A stretch of 23,573 bases of DNA from Deltaproteobacteria bacterium (GCA_030688705.1 JAUYJH010000036.1:1-23573); one strand, 5' to 3'. Shown: positions 13,536-21,390, counted from the first letter of the stretch. The notes: generated by a model not told the origin, from the sequence alone. Numbers and translations are program-made.

Positions 13536-15443
13536 TCAAGCATTCTCCTTGCGGAGTAATTCATAAATCACGGTCGCTTTTTCTTTTCCCTTCACTTTCA
13601 CTTCACCCAATCTTTTGGCGGCAACATGGCCTTTGACTTTTTCATAATGCTCTTCGCTGATGATGATTTGGGTGCCGTAATCTTTGTTCAACCCTTCCAA
13701 TCGTGAAGCGAGATTGACGTTGTCGCCAATCACCGTATAGTTGAACCGTTTTTTGGAGCCCATATTCCCCACGACCATCACGCCGGTATGGAGGCCGATG
13801 CCGATGTTCAAATCCTGAATACCGTATTTTTGGCACCAATCTTTTTTGTGCAGTTTTAGTTTGTCGATCATCTCCAGTGCGGTGAGAGAGGCCCTTAAAG
13901 CATGGTCTTTCTGTTCCAGGGGGGCGCCAAAGACCGCCATGATGGCATCTCCCATGTATTTGTCGAGGGTCCCTTCGTATTGAAAGACCACATCGGTCAT
14001 CACCGTGAAATAGTCATTCAAGAGCGCCACCATTTTTTCGGGATCCATTTTTTCCGATGCGGAGGTGAAGCCGCGGATATCGGAAAACAAAACGGTCAGC
14101 TTTTTTCTGTCGCCGCCCAGATGAAGTTGTTCGGGGTGATCGAGCAGGTGTTTGATGACCGCTGGGCTCAAATAGTGCTGGAACGTCTTTTTGATTTTCC
14201 GTTTTTCCTTTTCCTCTGTGAAATAACGGTAAAGGGTGATGCCGCCGAAAACCAGAATACTGTTAAAGGCAGGGTCAAAATTGTCCAAAACAAGCCTGTA
14301 TTGCGCAAAGGCGTAATAACCGCCCAAAAGGAGAAGGGCAAAAAATACCAAAAAGACAAAAAGGCTGTTTAAGGGGCCGAATCGGGGGAGGATAAGCCCC
14401 AAAAAGAGGCCGGTAAAAAGAAGCAGCAGAAAAGAGGCGGCCCTCGTCGTTTCGTTTTCAATCAAAAAATCGCCGCTCAAAATGTTGTCGATCACATTGG
14501 CGCCGATTTCAACGCCGGGAAAATTGGCATCCATGGGGGTTACCCGCATATCGTAGATGCCCACTGCGGAGGCGCCGATCAGAACGGTTTTGTTCTTCAG
14601 TAAAAGAGGGTCGGCCCTGCCTGAAAGAATATCGGCCACGCTGATATGTGGAAATTTTTTCGCCCCTCCGCGGTAGTTGATAAAAAGCTCTCCCTGTTTA
14701 TTAACCGGAATTTTGGAGTTCCCCAAAGAAAAACCTTCCAGAACCCCTGCCGTGTTCAAAAGAGGAATGGGGGAAAATCCATCAGTATGGCTTGCCAGCT
14801 GGAGGCCCAAAGAGGGATAGAGATTGCCCTGATAAGCCAAAGCCAAAAGTCCTCTGCGAATCACCCCATCCGCATCGGGGAAGATATTAAAAAATCCCTG
14901 ATGATTTGCAGGGACCGCGGCGGCTATGGGGGGGACACTGGCCTGAACCCCATAGACTGTATGCCCCGATATTTCGGTTTGGCGGCTTGAAACGGAGAGG
15001 CGGGAGCCGAAAATACTCCGGTCATTTTCATCGGTCTCTTTTTGCGTGAGATGGGCCTCTTGCATCTCTTCGGGGGTGGAGTAGAAAAAATAGCCGAGAT
15101 AAAAATGGTCCGATTGTTTCAGTGCGGCCGCCAGTTTTGCATCTTCGGCGGTGGGTTCTGAAAAGGTGATATCAAATCCCGCCGCCTTTACGCCGTAGGC
15201 AGAGAGCTTTTCAACCAGCTTCGCCATGATGGACCTGGGCCATGGCCAGCGCCCCAGCGCATTAACGCTTTTTTCATCGATGGCGGCGATGACGACGTCA
15301 TTTTGCGTCGCAACGGGGCCGCGTATTCTGAAATAGACGTCGACCAGTTTGGCATTCAGTGTCTGAAAAACCGGGGAAAACACCATGCCGCAGGCGATGA
15401 TGAATAAGGTGATAACAAATGCGATGAAAAAAGATTTCTTCAC
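13536..15443 (-). CDS. CHASE2-domain class III adenylate/guanylate cyclase
   Basis: A 635-aa inner-membrane receptor cyclase. A first membrane helix (4-23) leads to a periplasmic CHASE2 sensor (about 30-330, with VIAAIDEKSVNALGRWPWPR and IGASAVGIYDMRVTP typical of CHASE2). About three closely spaced helices follow (337-404), then a class III cyclase domain (about 446-630). Catalytic residues are visible: metal Asp455 (FSDIRGF) and Asp499 (DKYMGDA), substrate-specificity Lys495 and Asp574, and transition-state Asn577 and Arg581 (NVNLASR). The Lys/Asp pair favours ATP, hence cAMP. It is 6 bp after the FecR gene and forms an operon with the FecR and TPR/barrel proteins, which could relay an envelope signal to it. 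Confidence 0.92.
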   Translation of the reverse strand: MKKSFFIAFVITLFIIACGMVFSPVFQTLNAKLVDVYFRIRGPVATQNDVVIAAIDEKSVNALGRWPWPRSIMAKLVEKLSAYGVKAAGFDITFSEPTAEDAKLAAALKQSDHFYLGYFFYSTPEEMQEAHLTQKETDENDRSIFGSRLSVSSRQTEISGHTVYGVQASVPPIAAAVPANHQGFFNIFPDADGVIRRGLLALAYQGNLYPSLGLQLASHTDGFSPIPLLNTAGVLEGFSLGNSKIPVNKQGELFINYRGGAKKFPHISVADILSGRADPLLLKNKTVLIGASAVGIYDMRVTPMDANFPGVEIGANVIDNILSGDFLIENETTRAASFLLLLFTGLFLGLILPRFGPLNSLFVFLVFFALLLLGGYYAFAQYRLVLDNFDPAFNSILVFGGITLYRYFTEEKEKRKIKKTFQHYLSPAVIKHLLDHPEQLHLGGDRKKLTVLFSDIRGFTSASEKMDPEKMVALLNDYFTVMTDVVFQYEGTLDKYMGDAIMAVFGAPLEQKDHALRASLTALEMIDKLKLHKKDWCQKYGIQDLNIGIGLHTGVMVVGNMGSKKRFNYTVIGDNVNLASRLEGLNKDYGTQIIISEEHYEKVKGHVAAKRLGEVKVKGKEKATVIYELLRKENA

Positions 15444-15449
15444 AATCTT

Positions 15450-16412
15450 TTATTGCGGGAAAGTAATCGTAATGGTCGCGGGATTGGTGGCGGCCGTAGC
15501 TCCGCCAGGGACTATTTCCAACCCTTGGGTTGTTGTTGTCGCAGGGGTCGTATTGGTCGTAAATTCTTCCACCTGGCTTGTGACGGCGACAATGTTCAAA
15601 AGTGTTTCCGTTTCCGAAATTAGAGAGGCAGGAAGGGTGGCCGTGGATGCGGTATGGGTGTTTACTTCCTCTCTTGCTGTCTGCACCACCTGTGTTCCGG
15701 CACTTTGCGTTGAGCCAGAGGAGGCAACAGCCGCAGCACCGGCTGCTGAAGTTGCCGTAGTTTCAGCCGATGCCTGCGGTTTGGCTTCGGGCTGCTGGCT
15801 TAAAGGGATATCGAATATATTCTCTTTGTTTGTTTCGATTGTCTCGGGTATGGGTGCCAAAGGAATCGGCGCCGCGCTTTGCGTGATTTCCGTAAAGGTG
15901 CCGGCCATCATTTCGATTTTTTGTTCCGGCAAAGAAATGTTATGGACATCGCATATTCCTGAAAAACAATAAAAGATGGTTTTATTTTTTGTCACCACAG
16001 CCCCAATGTCGGTTCCGCGAATACCGGCAACTGCGGTGGGGGTTCTGATTTCCACCACTTCATCTTTTCCGAAAAACCGCCCGACCACTGTCCGGACTTT
16101 GCCGAAAAGAGCATTAAAAACCGCCCGTCTTTTTTTGGTTTTGGGCTCAAACAGGTATTCGGTGATGATGGTTTTGGAATTTTCCTTCAGAGTCAAAAGG
16201 GTGTCGTCTTTGAAAAGAATCTTGATCGCGCCGTTCTTTTTCGTTTCGAGAATATCACCCGCGTAAATCGGCTGTTTCAGGGATGGGCGGTGTTTCTCTC
16301 CACCGGAGAGCACCCAAGCCTCTCCCACAAAATCGGCCACCTCTCCCGCCGGCTCTTGGCCAAAAGCCTGAAGACTGATCAGTATCAAAAAAATTGTGGC
16401 AAACTTTCTCAT
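15450..16412 (-). CDS. Exported FecR-domain protein
   Basis: A 320-aa protein with a signal peptide (residues 1-18, hydrophobic core IFLILISLQAFG). A FecR domain follows (about 22-155: GEVADFVGEAWV, PIYAGDILETKKNGAIKILF, and IRTPTAVAGIRGTDIG). The remainder (about 190-320) is low in complexity and rich in Ala, Thr and Ser, ending in a Thr/Pro-rich tail that may span the periplasm or cell wall. No transmembrane helix or N-terminal anti-sigma domain is present, so it is not a classical FecR sigma regulator. FecR proteins of this kind often sit beside CHASE2 cyclases and TPR proteins. The start is 3 bp after the TPR gene stop. The function is inferred as sensor or scaffold. Confidence 0.85.
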   Translation of the reverse strand: MRKFATIFLILISLQAFGQEPAGEVADFVGEAWVLSGGEKHRPSLKQPIYAGDILETKKNGAIKILFKDDTLLTLKENSKTIITEYLFEPKTKKRRAVFNALFGKVRTVVGRFFGKDEVVEIRTPTAVAGIRGTDIGAVVTKNKTIFYCFSGICDVHNISLPEQKIEMMAGTFTEITQSAAPIPLAPIPETIETNKENIFDIPLSQQPEAKPQASAETTATSAAGAAAVASSGSTQSAGTQVVQTAREEVNTHTASTATLPASLISETETLLNIVAVTSQVEEFTTNTTPATTTTQGLEIVPGGATAATNPATITITFPQ

Positions 16413-16415
16413 ATT

Positions 16416-17867
16416 TTAAAATGCCGTCGTCAGCGTAAAGCCGGCGAGCTGCCTTGTATAAGTGTATCTTGCGATGTTGGATGACGACTTGTAATAAGTA
16501 TAGTTCAAAGAGGCACTCAAATGTTTGACAAGCTCTCTGGACAGGGTTCCGGTCGCGGTAAAGGAAAAATCGCCCCTCTGCACATTAAAAACCGAGTCGA
16601 CATGCTTGAATTTACGCAAAGGGATAATATCGGCCAACGCCAAAAAATTGAGCTTCCAGAAAAGGGGATTTTGGCTCGTGAACAAAATATGACTGGCCAC
16701 ATAGTCCCAGTCGGCTCCTTTGGCAAAGTTGTCCTCGAATTTGTAGCCAATTTTCAGATAACGGTTTCTGTTTTGCGGAAAGAAAAAGTATTGCTCTCCG
16801 CTGAATGTCATTTTAAGGGCATCTCTGTTTTGGGAGACGTTGCCCGGATTGGCGTAAAAATCATCCCTGCGGATTTCCCCCGTAAAAGTGGTGGCCCAGC
16901 TTTTATCCCAAACCACATCGACCGCCGCATCCCCGACACCGCTCTGCACATAGCGGGAGGCGCCTAATATGGAGTAGTAATAGAAAATGGGGAGGCGAAA
17001 CTGGACCTTTTCGCTGATCAGATAGTGCCAATCGGCACCGCCGATGTAGCGGCCGTAATTAAAGCGGTTCATATCGACATCGGCCAAAACCTTGTCGGCA
17101 TAGGCGGTTTGGTAGGCGTTTACGCCAAGATAGAGCTTGCTGGGGCCTTTTTCCAAAAGACGGTAGCGGACATCCAAAGCGCCGCTCCCCATGATTTCTT
17201 CCTGATTGGTCTGAAGATCGGCGACATCTTCCGCATCGGGGTCCAGGCTTACGTTGGAATCGTAGAAAAACGAGGCCGCGCCGACCAGACTCCACTTCGA
17301 TTTTTTTTCTGCCGTGAGAAGGGGAACATCTCCCGTCTCGATTTTTTCTATCCAGCTTTGGGCATTTTGTCCCAACCCGGTGTCACCGGCACTTTTTGCA
17401 ACCCTATTCAACAGATTTAACGACTGATCTTTGTCCCCGTTGAAATAATAGGCCAAGCCTTGATAAAAAAGAGGTTGCGGATTTTTGGGTTCCAATTCGA
17501 GAGACTTTTCAAAAATAGGAATCGCTTCCTGATATTTCCCCTGAATGTAGAGGCTGATTCCGTAATCTTGATAGGCTTTGGTATAGCCGGGATTTTTGTC
17601 TATGAGGGTCTTGAAATGTTCCGAGGCCTTTGAATAATTTTCGAGTTTCATCTGGGTCAAAGCCAGCATGTAGAGCGTATCATCACTTTTGGAGTCTATT
17701 TTGTAAGATTGCTCAAAAGATTTGAGGGCTTCTTTGTAATTACTGTCTGAAAAAAGAAGCATCCCTTTGGAAAAATCGGGGGCCGCTTCTTCAGCCGCAT
17801 AAAGCGTAAAGAGAGGGGTGAGACAGAAGAGAACTAGAGTAAGAAGGACAAAGAACTTTTTTTTCAA
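16416..17867 (-). CDS. TPR-repeat outer-membrane beta-barrel protein
   Basis: A 483-aa protein from TTG 17867, chosen because GGGGGAT lies about 5 bases upstream and the signal peptide (MKKKFFVLLTLVLF) then begins directly; the frame is open to a TTG at 17879. After the signal (cut near residue 25) come about four tetratricopeptide repeats (30-180; for example GKYQEAIPIFEKSLELEPKN). From about residue 195 there are alternating amphipathic strands (SLVGAASFFYDSN, KLYLGVNAYQTAY, YLKIGYKFEDNF) ending in a C-terminal Phe, the usual barrel-assembly signal. Similar architectures export or anchor surface material. It is the first gene of the FecR/cyclase operon, so barrel, FecR and cyclase probably form one trans-envelope pathway. 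Confidence 0.82.
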   Translation of the reverse strand: MKKKFFVLLTLVLFCLTPLFTLYAAEEAAPDFSKGMLLFSDSNYKEALKSFEQSYKIDSKSDDTLYMLALTQMKLENYSKASEHFKTLIDKNPGYTKAYQDYGISLYIQGKYQEAIPIFEKSLELEPKNPQPLFYQGLAYYFNGDKDQSLNLLNRVAKSAGDTGLGQNAQSWIEKIETGDVPLLTAEKKSKWSLVGAASFFYDSNVSLDPDAEDVADLQTNQEEIMGSGALDVRYRLLEKGPSKLYLGVNAYQTAYADKVLADVDMNRFNYGRYIGGADWHYLISEKVQFRLPIFYYYSILGASRYVQSGVGDAAVDVVWDKSWATTFTGEIRRDDFYANPGNVSQNRDALKMTFSGEQYFFFPQNRNRYLKIGYKFEDNFAKGADWDYVASHILFTSQNPLFWKLNFLALADIIPLRKFKHVDSVFNVQRGDFSFTATGTLSRELVKHLSASLNYTYYKSSSNIARYTYTRQLAGFTLTTAF

Positions 17868-17933
17868 ACAATCCCCCAATGGAAGAGGGCATTTTAACAG
17901 AATTATCTGATTCGACCAATAATAAATTTCAAG

Positions 17934-18248
17934 TCAGAAAATCCCCAAAATATCTTTGGCTTCATCCGTTGCCATGGTTCTGGGGTCCCATGGAGGAGAA
18001 AAAGTGATCTCGATATTGGCGCTTTTGACCTCTGGCAGGGCGGCCACCACCATATGGGTCTGTCTTTGAATTTCCGGACCGTAAGGACAGCCGGGGCTGG
18101 TCAAAGTCATACGGACCGTTACAAGGCCCGCGTCTTCGTCTTTTTCAAACCCGTAGATCAACCCCAAATTCACAATGTCGATATGAATTTCAGGATCAAT
18201 AACACTTTTTAAAACTTCCATGATCTGTTCATCGGTTGGCAGAGCCAT
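17934..18248 (-). CDS. MIP18/SufT-like Fe-S cluster assembly protein (DUF59)
   Basis: A 104-aa single-domain MIP18 protein. It shows the family words DPEIHIDIVNLGLIY (18-32) and TLTSPGCPYG (48-57), with Cys54 the conserved reactive Cys, and a PPWDP region near residue 87. Homologues (SufT, PaaD, CIA2) help deliver or mature iron-sulfur clusters. Its start lies 20 bp inside the radical-SAM gene mqnC, so the two are translationally coupled; maturation of the MqnC [4Fe-4S] cluster is a plausible but unproved partner role. A gap of 66 bp separates it from the TPR gene start on the same strand. Confidence 0.88.
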   Translation of the reverse strand: MALPTDEQIMEVLKSVIDPEIHIDIVNLGLIYGFEKDEDAGLVTVRMTLTSPGCPYGPEIQRQTHMVVAALPEVKSANIEITFSPPWDPRTMATDEAKDILGIF

Positions 18249-19236
18249 AAATCCTCCAAGGTTCTCGTTTGACAGGCGTTATCCCTTTATTTTGAACTTT
18301 CGTCAATATTTTGACGATGTTTTCTTCAATTTTGACACCTGCTTTTTGTGTCACTTGGTCTTCCAATGCGATATCAAAATCATCCGCGCCGTATAACAGG
18401 GCCTCGATGCCGCCAACACCTTGGGTCAAAAGAGAGGTCCGAATCTTTTTGATGTTGTCCAAATAGAGGCGGGATACGGCGATGGTTCTCAAATAATCTT
18501 CATTGGGGGTGACAGGGCCGCCGAGTTCTGTGTTTTGGGATTGATAAGTCCAGCATAAAAAACTGGCAAAGCCGTTTGTTTTGTCTTGGAGTTCTCGGAT
18601 TCGTTGCAGATGCTCCATTCTGGCCTCAAAAGATTCTCCGAAACCGATCACCATGGTGGCGGTGGTGCCAAACCCCATTTTTTGCGCGGTTTCCATGACT
18701 TTCAAATATTGTTCCACCGAATATTTTTTGGGGGATAATTTTTTGCGCCACTCCGGCGTTAGAATTTCGGCTCCGCCTCCGGGAATCCACCGGAGCCCCG
18801 AATTTTTTAGACGCTTCAAGGTTTCTTCGAGAGAGATTTTTGAATTTCTGGCAATAAATAAAACTTCAACAGCAGTTGGGCCGTAAATTTCTATTTTGTC
18901 CCCATAGCGTTTTCGCATGGCAGAAAAAAGATTTTCATAATGGTCGATTTTTAAAGCCGGGTTGAACCCCCCCTCCATGGCGACAAGACTTCCCCCTTTT
19001 GCAATCAGCTCATCGGTTTTTTCAAAAATTTCGCCAAGGCTTAAGACATAACCCTCCTTGTCGCCGGGCTTGCGATAGAAGGCGCAATATTTGCAGTCGG
19101 CCACGCAGATGTTGGTGACGCTGACAATCCGCATGATGATGTAGGTGGCATGGTTTCGCGGTGAAATTTTTGCTTTCAGCTCTTCGAGGGGGGCCTGAAA
19201 AAGCCGAAGCGCCTCTCTTTCTGTTAGACGTTCCAT
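18229..19236 (-). CDS. mqnC: Cyclic dehypoxanthinyl futalosine synthase (radical SAM)
   Basis: A 335-aa radical SAM enzyme with the cluster motif CVADCKYC (Cys44, Cys48, Cys51; CxxxCxxC), then AMEGGFNP near residues 90-97 and GLRWIPGGGAEIL. These are the pattern of MqnC, which cyclises dehypoxanthinyl futalosine in the futalosine route to menaquinone. The related MqnE and CofG/CofH share the core, so MqnE is the main alternative; the QSQNTELGG block and the length favour MqnC. There is no clear Shine-Dalgarno sequence before ATG 19236, which is 19 bp after the CAP-domain gene. Menaquinone use is consistent with anaerobic or microaerobic respiration. Confidence 0.87.
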   Translation of the reverse strand: MERLTEREALRLFQAPLEELKAKISPRNHATYIIMRIVSVTNICVADCKYCAFYRKPGDKEGYVLSLGEIFEKTDELIAKGGSLVAMEGGFNPALKIDHYENLFSAMRKRYGDKIEIYGPTAVEVLFIARNSKISLEETLKRLKNSGLRWIPGGGAEILTPEWRKKLSPKKYSVEQYLKVMETAQKMGFGTTATMVIGFGESFEARMEHLQRIRELQDKTNGFASFLCWTYQSQNTELGGPVTPNEDYLRTIAVSRLYLDNIKKIRTSLLTQGVGGIEALLYGADDFDIALEDQVTQKAGVKIEENIVKILTKVQNKGITPVKREPWRIYGSANR

Positions 19237-19255
19237 AGGGCGAATTGTTCATATT

Positions 19256-19876
19256 TTAAGGCTGTTCGCAACCGCCGAAATTCTGGGTGACAAAAAGAAT
19301 ATTGTCGGCCCCTTCGTAAGTGCCCCGGTAGATGCCGATGCCGACATGGGTCATATCTGGGTTGAGAATGTTTTTGCGGTGGCCGGGGCTTTTAAATAAA
19401 CCGGTTTGCGCTTTGGAATCGACATTACTCCATGTGTACGTGTGCGGTCCGGTTCCTCCCCGGGCGATATTTTCCGCGGTACAGCGGAATCGGCTTGTTT
19501 TGGCCTTGATTCTCTCGTGGGGTGATTTTCCTTCCCGGTTTGTGTGATTAAAAAAACCAAAGCGGGCCATGTCAGCGCTGTGCCCCCTTGCGGCCTTTAC
19601 CAAGTCGCAATCCACGGCGACGGGCCGGATGTTCTTTTTCACTCGGTCACGGTTCAGGTTTTCGAACATTTTGTATTCAGCGGGGGTCATGCATTGGGCA
19701 GAGTCTGGCTTGCGCGCGGCATCCTGCAGATATTTTTTTTGTTCTTTCTCGCGATACGTATCGATGGCCGATGCGGCCGCCTTGATGCAGGCCTCCACAT
19801 CGCGCACCCCGGCGCTTTGGCAGGTCTGTTGAAGATGTGCTCTTAAAGAGACCGGATTTTGCCCCGCGGCGATCAT
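19256..19876 (-). CDS. CAP/SCP-domain protein without a visible signal peptide
   Basis: A 206-aa protein whose C-terminal part (about 64-203) is a CAP (cysteine-rich secretory/SCP-like) domain: HSADMARFGFFNHTN (His99), SPHERI, ENIARGG (Glu136), and SPGHRKNILNPDMTHVGIG (His166). Bacterial CAP proteins are usually exported and may act on the envelope or bind lipids. Here residues 1-60 are polar and helical, with Cys at 19 and 30, and no signal peptide. Either the true start differs or export needs another route. Its ATG overlaps the stop of the upstream unknown gene (ATGA), indicating coupled expression. Confidence 0.82.
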   Translation of the reverse strand: MIAAGQNPVSLRAHLQQTCQSAGVRDVEACIKAAASAIDTYREKEQKKYLQDAARKPDSAQCMTPAEYKMFENLNRDRVKKNIRPVAVDCDLVKAARGHSADMARFGFFNHTNREGKSPHERIKAKTSRFRCTAENIARGGTGPHTYTWSNVDSKAQTGLFKSPGHRKNILNPDMTHVGIGIYRGTYEGADNILFVTQNFGGCEQP

Positions 19877-20925
19877 TGCGAAACGCCCCTCAGTTTGTTC
19901 AAGAGAATCTCCAAAAACTCCTGAAGGGTTCCTGCCTGCTCGGCTTTGCTGCGCTGAATAAGCCTTCTAACGGCATTGACGGCGTTATCTCTTTTCCCTT
20001 GGTCAATCTGGGAAAGAAGGCCTCGAAGGACCAGGATGTCGGCCTCGGCTCTATTTGTTGGAAAATCCCGCTGCATAATATCAATGCACCGATGGATCAG
20101 TCTTATCATTCCATCCGGTGAAGACCGCATCACGCCGATCGATTGTTGAGCCCCTTCGAGGAAATAAAGAATGCCGTTCCAGTGCGGCGGCATCTGGTGC
20201 AGGGCCGCAAGATGTTGCTCCAAAAAATCGTCCCATTCTTTTTGGGCCAATTCCGTTTTTTCAAGCTGGAGCAGTGCGGAAATCCGCGCATTTACCCCCT
20301 GAATATTTTCCACCAGAGACAGCGCTTCTCCCCTGGTTTTTTCATGGAGCGCCTCCAAAAGTCTGCCGATTTTTGCCAGACAATGAAGCGGATTGGTGTT
20401 CGCCCAATCAACAGTCAGGTCTGATCTTAAGGGGTTAAGGACATCCGTGTCGTTGTACATAATGACGGCCAGTTCGATCAAAAAACGGGCCTCAAGACGG
20501 TCTCCTTTGACAACCTTCTTTTGTACGTTTTCCAGCGTTTCCGAGAGAAAAAGCAGCTCCGGTCTGGTTTTCATGTTGGCCTGTATTTGATGGATTGCTT
20601 GAGCGACTGCGGCCAGAACTGGCCCCATATTGTAGGCCCCAATCGAGGTTCCTGTGGTCAGGTTCTTTTGTTCCGAAAAGCCGGCGCCATTGGCGAAAAG
20701 GTATTGGGTTGTTTGCACGAAGGGTGCGGCAAAAGAAAACCGGTTTTGCGGGGTGCTTGTGAGCCAGCCGGTTTGCAGTTGTGCCAGCATTTGGCGGCAT
20801 TGAACCGGGTCGGTCAGGTCGGTAGAACCGGTGGCGGCAACGACTTCCATATCCAGAGCGGTTAGGGGGGCAACCCCAAACGATCCGGGCGAAAAAATTG
20901 ACAATGGCAATTGGATATCAAACAT
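19873..20925 (-). CDS. Hypothetical protein, 350 aa, coupled to the CAP-domain gene
   Basis: I do not recognise this family. The first 120 residues are mixed (MFDIQLPLSIFSPGSFG), with no convincing signal peptide. From about residue 120 to the end it is mostly predicted helix with repeating 30-40-residue hydrophobic patterns (ELLFLSETLENV, EARFLIELAVIMYND, LHCLAKIGRLLEALHEK, ADILVLRGLLSQIDQGKRDN), suggesting a helical-repeat scaffold. It overlaps the CAP gene at ATGA, so the two products may interact. The start region lacks a good Shine-Dalgarno sequence. The ORF is long and its frame is kept throughout, so it is probably real; its role is unknown. Confidence 0.65.
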   Translation of the reverse strand: MFDIQLPLSIFSPGSFGVAPLTALDMEVVAATGSTDLTDPVQCRQMLAQLQTGWLTSTPQNRFSFAAPFVQTTQYLFANGAGFSEQKNLTTGTSIGAYNMGPVLAAVAQAIHQIQANMKTRPELLFLSETLENVQKKVVKGDRLEARFLIELAVIMYNDTDVLNPLRSDLTVDWANTNPLHCLAKIGRLLEALHEKTRGEALSLVENIQGVNARISALLQLEKTELAQKEWDDFLEQHLAALHQMPPHWNGILYFLEGAQQSIGVMRSSPDGMIRLIHRCIDIMQRDFPTNRAEADILVLRGLLSQIDQGKRDNAVNAVRRLIQRSKAEQAGTLQEFLEILLNKLRGVSQ

Positions 20926-20966
20926 AAGCGCGTTCTTTTACTCCAGCCCACTTATCGGTAAAGCCT

Positions 20967-21003
20967 AAAAAAAGTTGCCTATGATAGCTTTTCTTTCCTT
21001 AAT
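20967..21003 (+). promoter_or_regulatory. Weak promoter candidate sharing the AAAAAAGTTGC core
   Basis: An A-tract leading into GTTGCCT (-35 TTGCCT, 20975-20980), 17 bases, then CTTAAT (20998-21003). The A-tract and GTTGC match the core of the 26-bp repeats near hpnA. It points toward tRNA-Ser about 190 bp downstream, but the -10 box is poor. Confidence 0.25.
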
Positions 21004-21073
21004 CTCCCTCTCCCCGGAGTGGGAGAGGGGAATCCCGCACTTTCGTTGAAAGTGCGGGATGGGGTGAGGGGAA
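21004..21073. repeat. Palindromic intergenic repeat with 13-bp perfect stem
   Basis: The central arms ATCCCGCACTTTC (21032-21044) and GAAAGTGCGGGAT (21048-21060) form a perfect hairpin with a GTT loop. Around it lie CTCCCTCTCCCC and GGGGTGAGGGG, typical of a widespread class of bacterial intergenic repeats. The non-coding stretch from 20926 to 21463 (538 bp) consists of this element, the repeat at 21134, tRNA-Ser and the duplicated tRNA end. Confidence 0.75.
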
Positions 21074-21133
21074 GTGGCTAAACCCACTCTTATCTTGCCC
21101 TTTTTTAGGGAACGAATTACGAAGAAAGCCATT

Positions 21134-21187
21134 CGTCATTCCGGCCCCCGATCGGAGTCGAGGGCAGGCTCCAGCCGGAATCCAGTT
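21134..21187 (+). repeat. Palindromic intergenic repeat (GTCATT...AATCCAG)
   Basis: Arms ATTCCGGC (21138-21145) and GCCGGAAT (21174-21181) bracket a GC-rich centre. Its ends, GTCATT and AATCCAG, match those of the repeat at 735-775. It ends 6 bp before tRNA-Ser. Confidence 0.7.
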
Positions 21188-21192
21188 GTTAA

Positions 21193-21283
21193 GGAGAGGT
21201 GGCCGAGCGGCTGAAGGCGTCGGTTTGCTAAACCGATTTACGGGCCAAAACCTGTAACGAGGGTTCAAATCCCTCCCTCTCCG
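21193..21283 (+). tRNA. tRNA-Ser(GCU)
   Basis: A 91-nt class II tRNA. The acceptor GGAGAGG pairs with CCTCTCC before the discriminator G. The anticodon loop TTGCTAA sits between TCGGT and ACCGA, giving anticodon GCU. A long variable arm (about 21237-21257) is typical of tRNA-Ser, and the T arm is GAGGG-TTCAAAT-CCCTC. CCA is not encoded (GGGTGG follows). The 3' end is partly duplicated at 21373-21390, and 21276-21284 can pair with sequence just downstream (21304-21312). Confidence 0.95.
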
Positions 21284-21312
21284 GGTGGCCCTTTAAGGGC
21301 CAGCCGGAGAGG
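21276..21312 (+). other. Hairpin linking the tRNA-Ser 3' end to its downstream sequence
   Basis: CCTCTCCGG (21276-21284) is the complement of CCGGAGAGG (21304-21312), and inside is a palindrome GGCCCTT-T-AAGGGCC (21287-21301). The stem could stop transcription or aid 3' processing, but it lacks a T-run. It would compete with the acceptor stem in the precursor. Confidence 0.55.
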
Positions 21313-21372
21313 GAGACTTGGGTTTAAAATCTGTCACGCAGTGACTTGGGTTTCGACCGAGCGCGAAAAGGA

Positions 21373-21390
21373 AAATCCCTCCCTTTCCGG
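21373..21390 (+). repeat. Duplicate of the tRNA-Ser 3' end (possible attachment site remnant)
   Basis: AAATCCCTCCCTTTCCGG matches the tRNA 3' end at 21267-21284 in 17 of 18 positions, 106 bp downstream in the same orientation. Duplicated tRNA 3' ends mark integrase attachment sites. No integrase gene is in the window. Confidence 0.55.
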
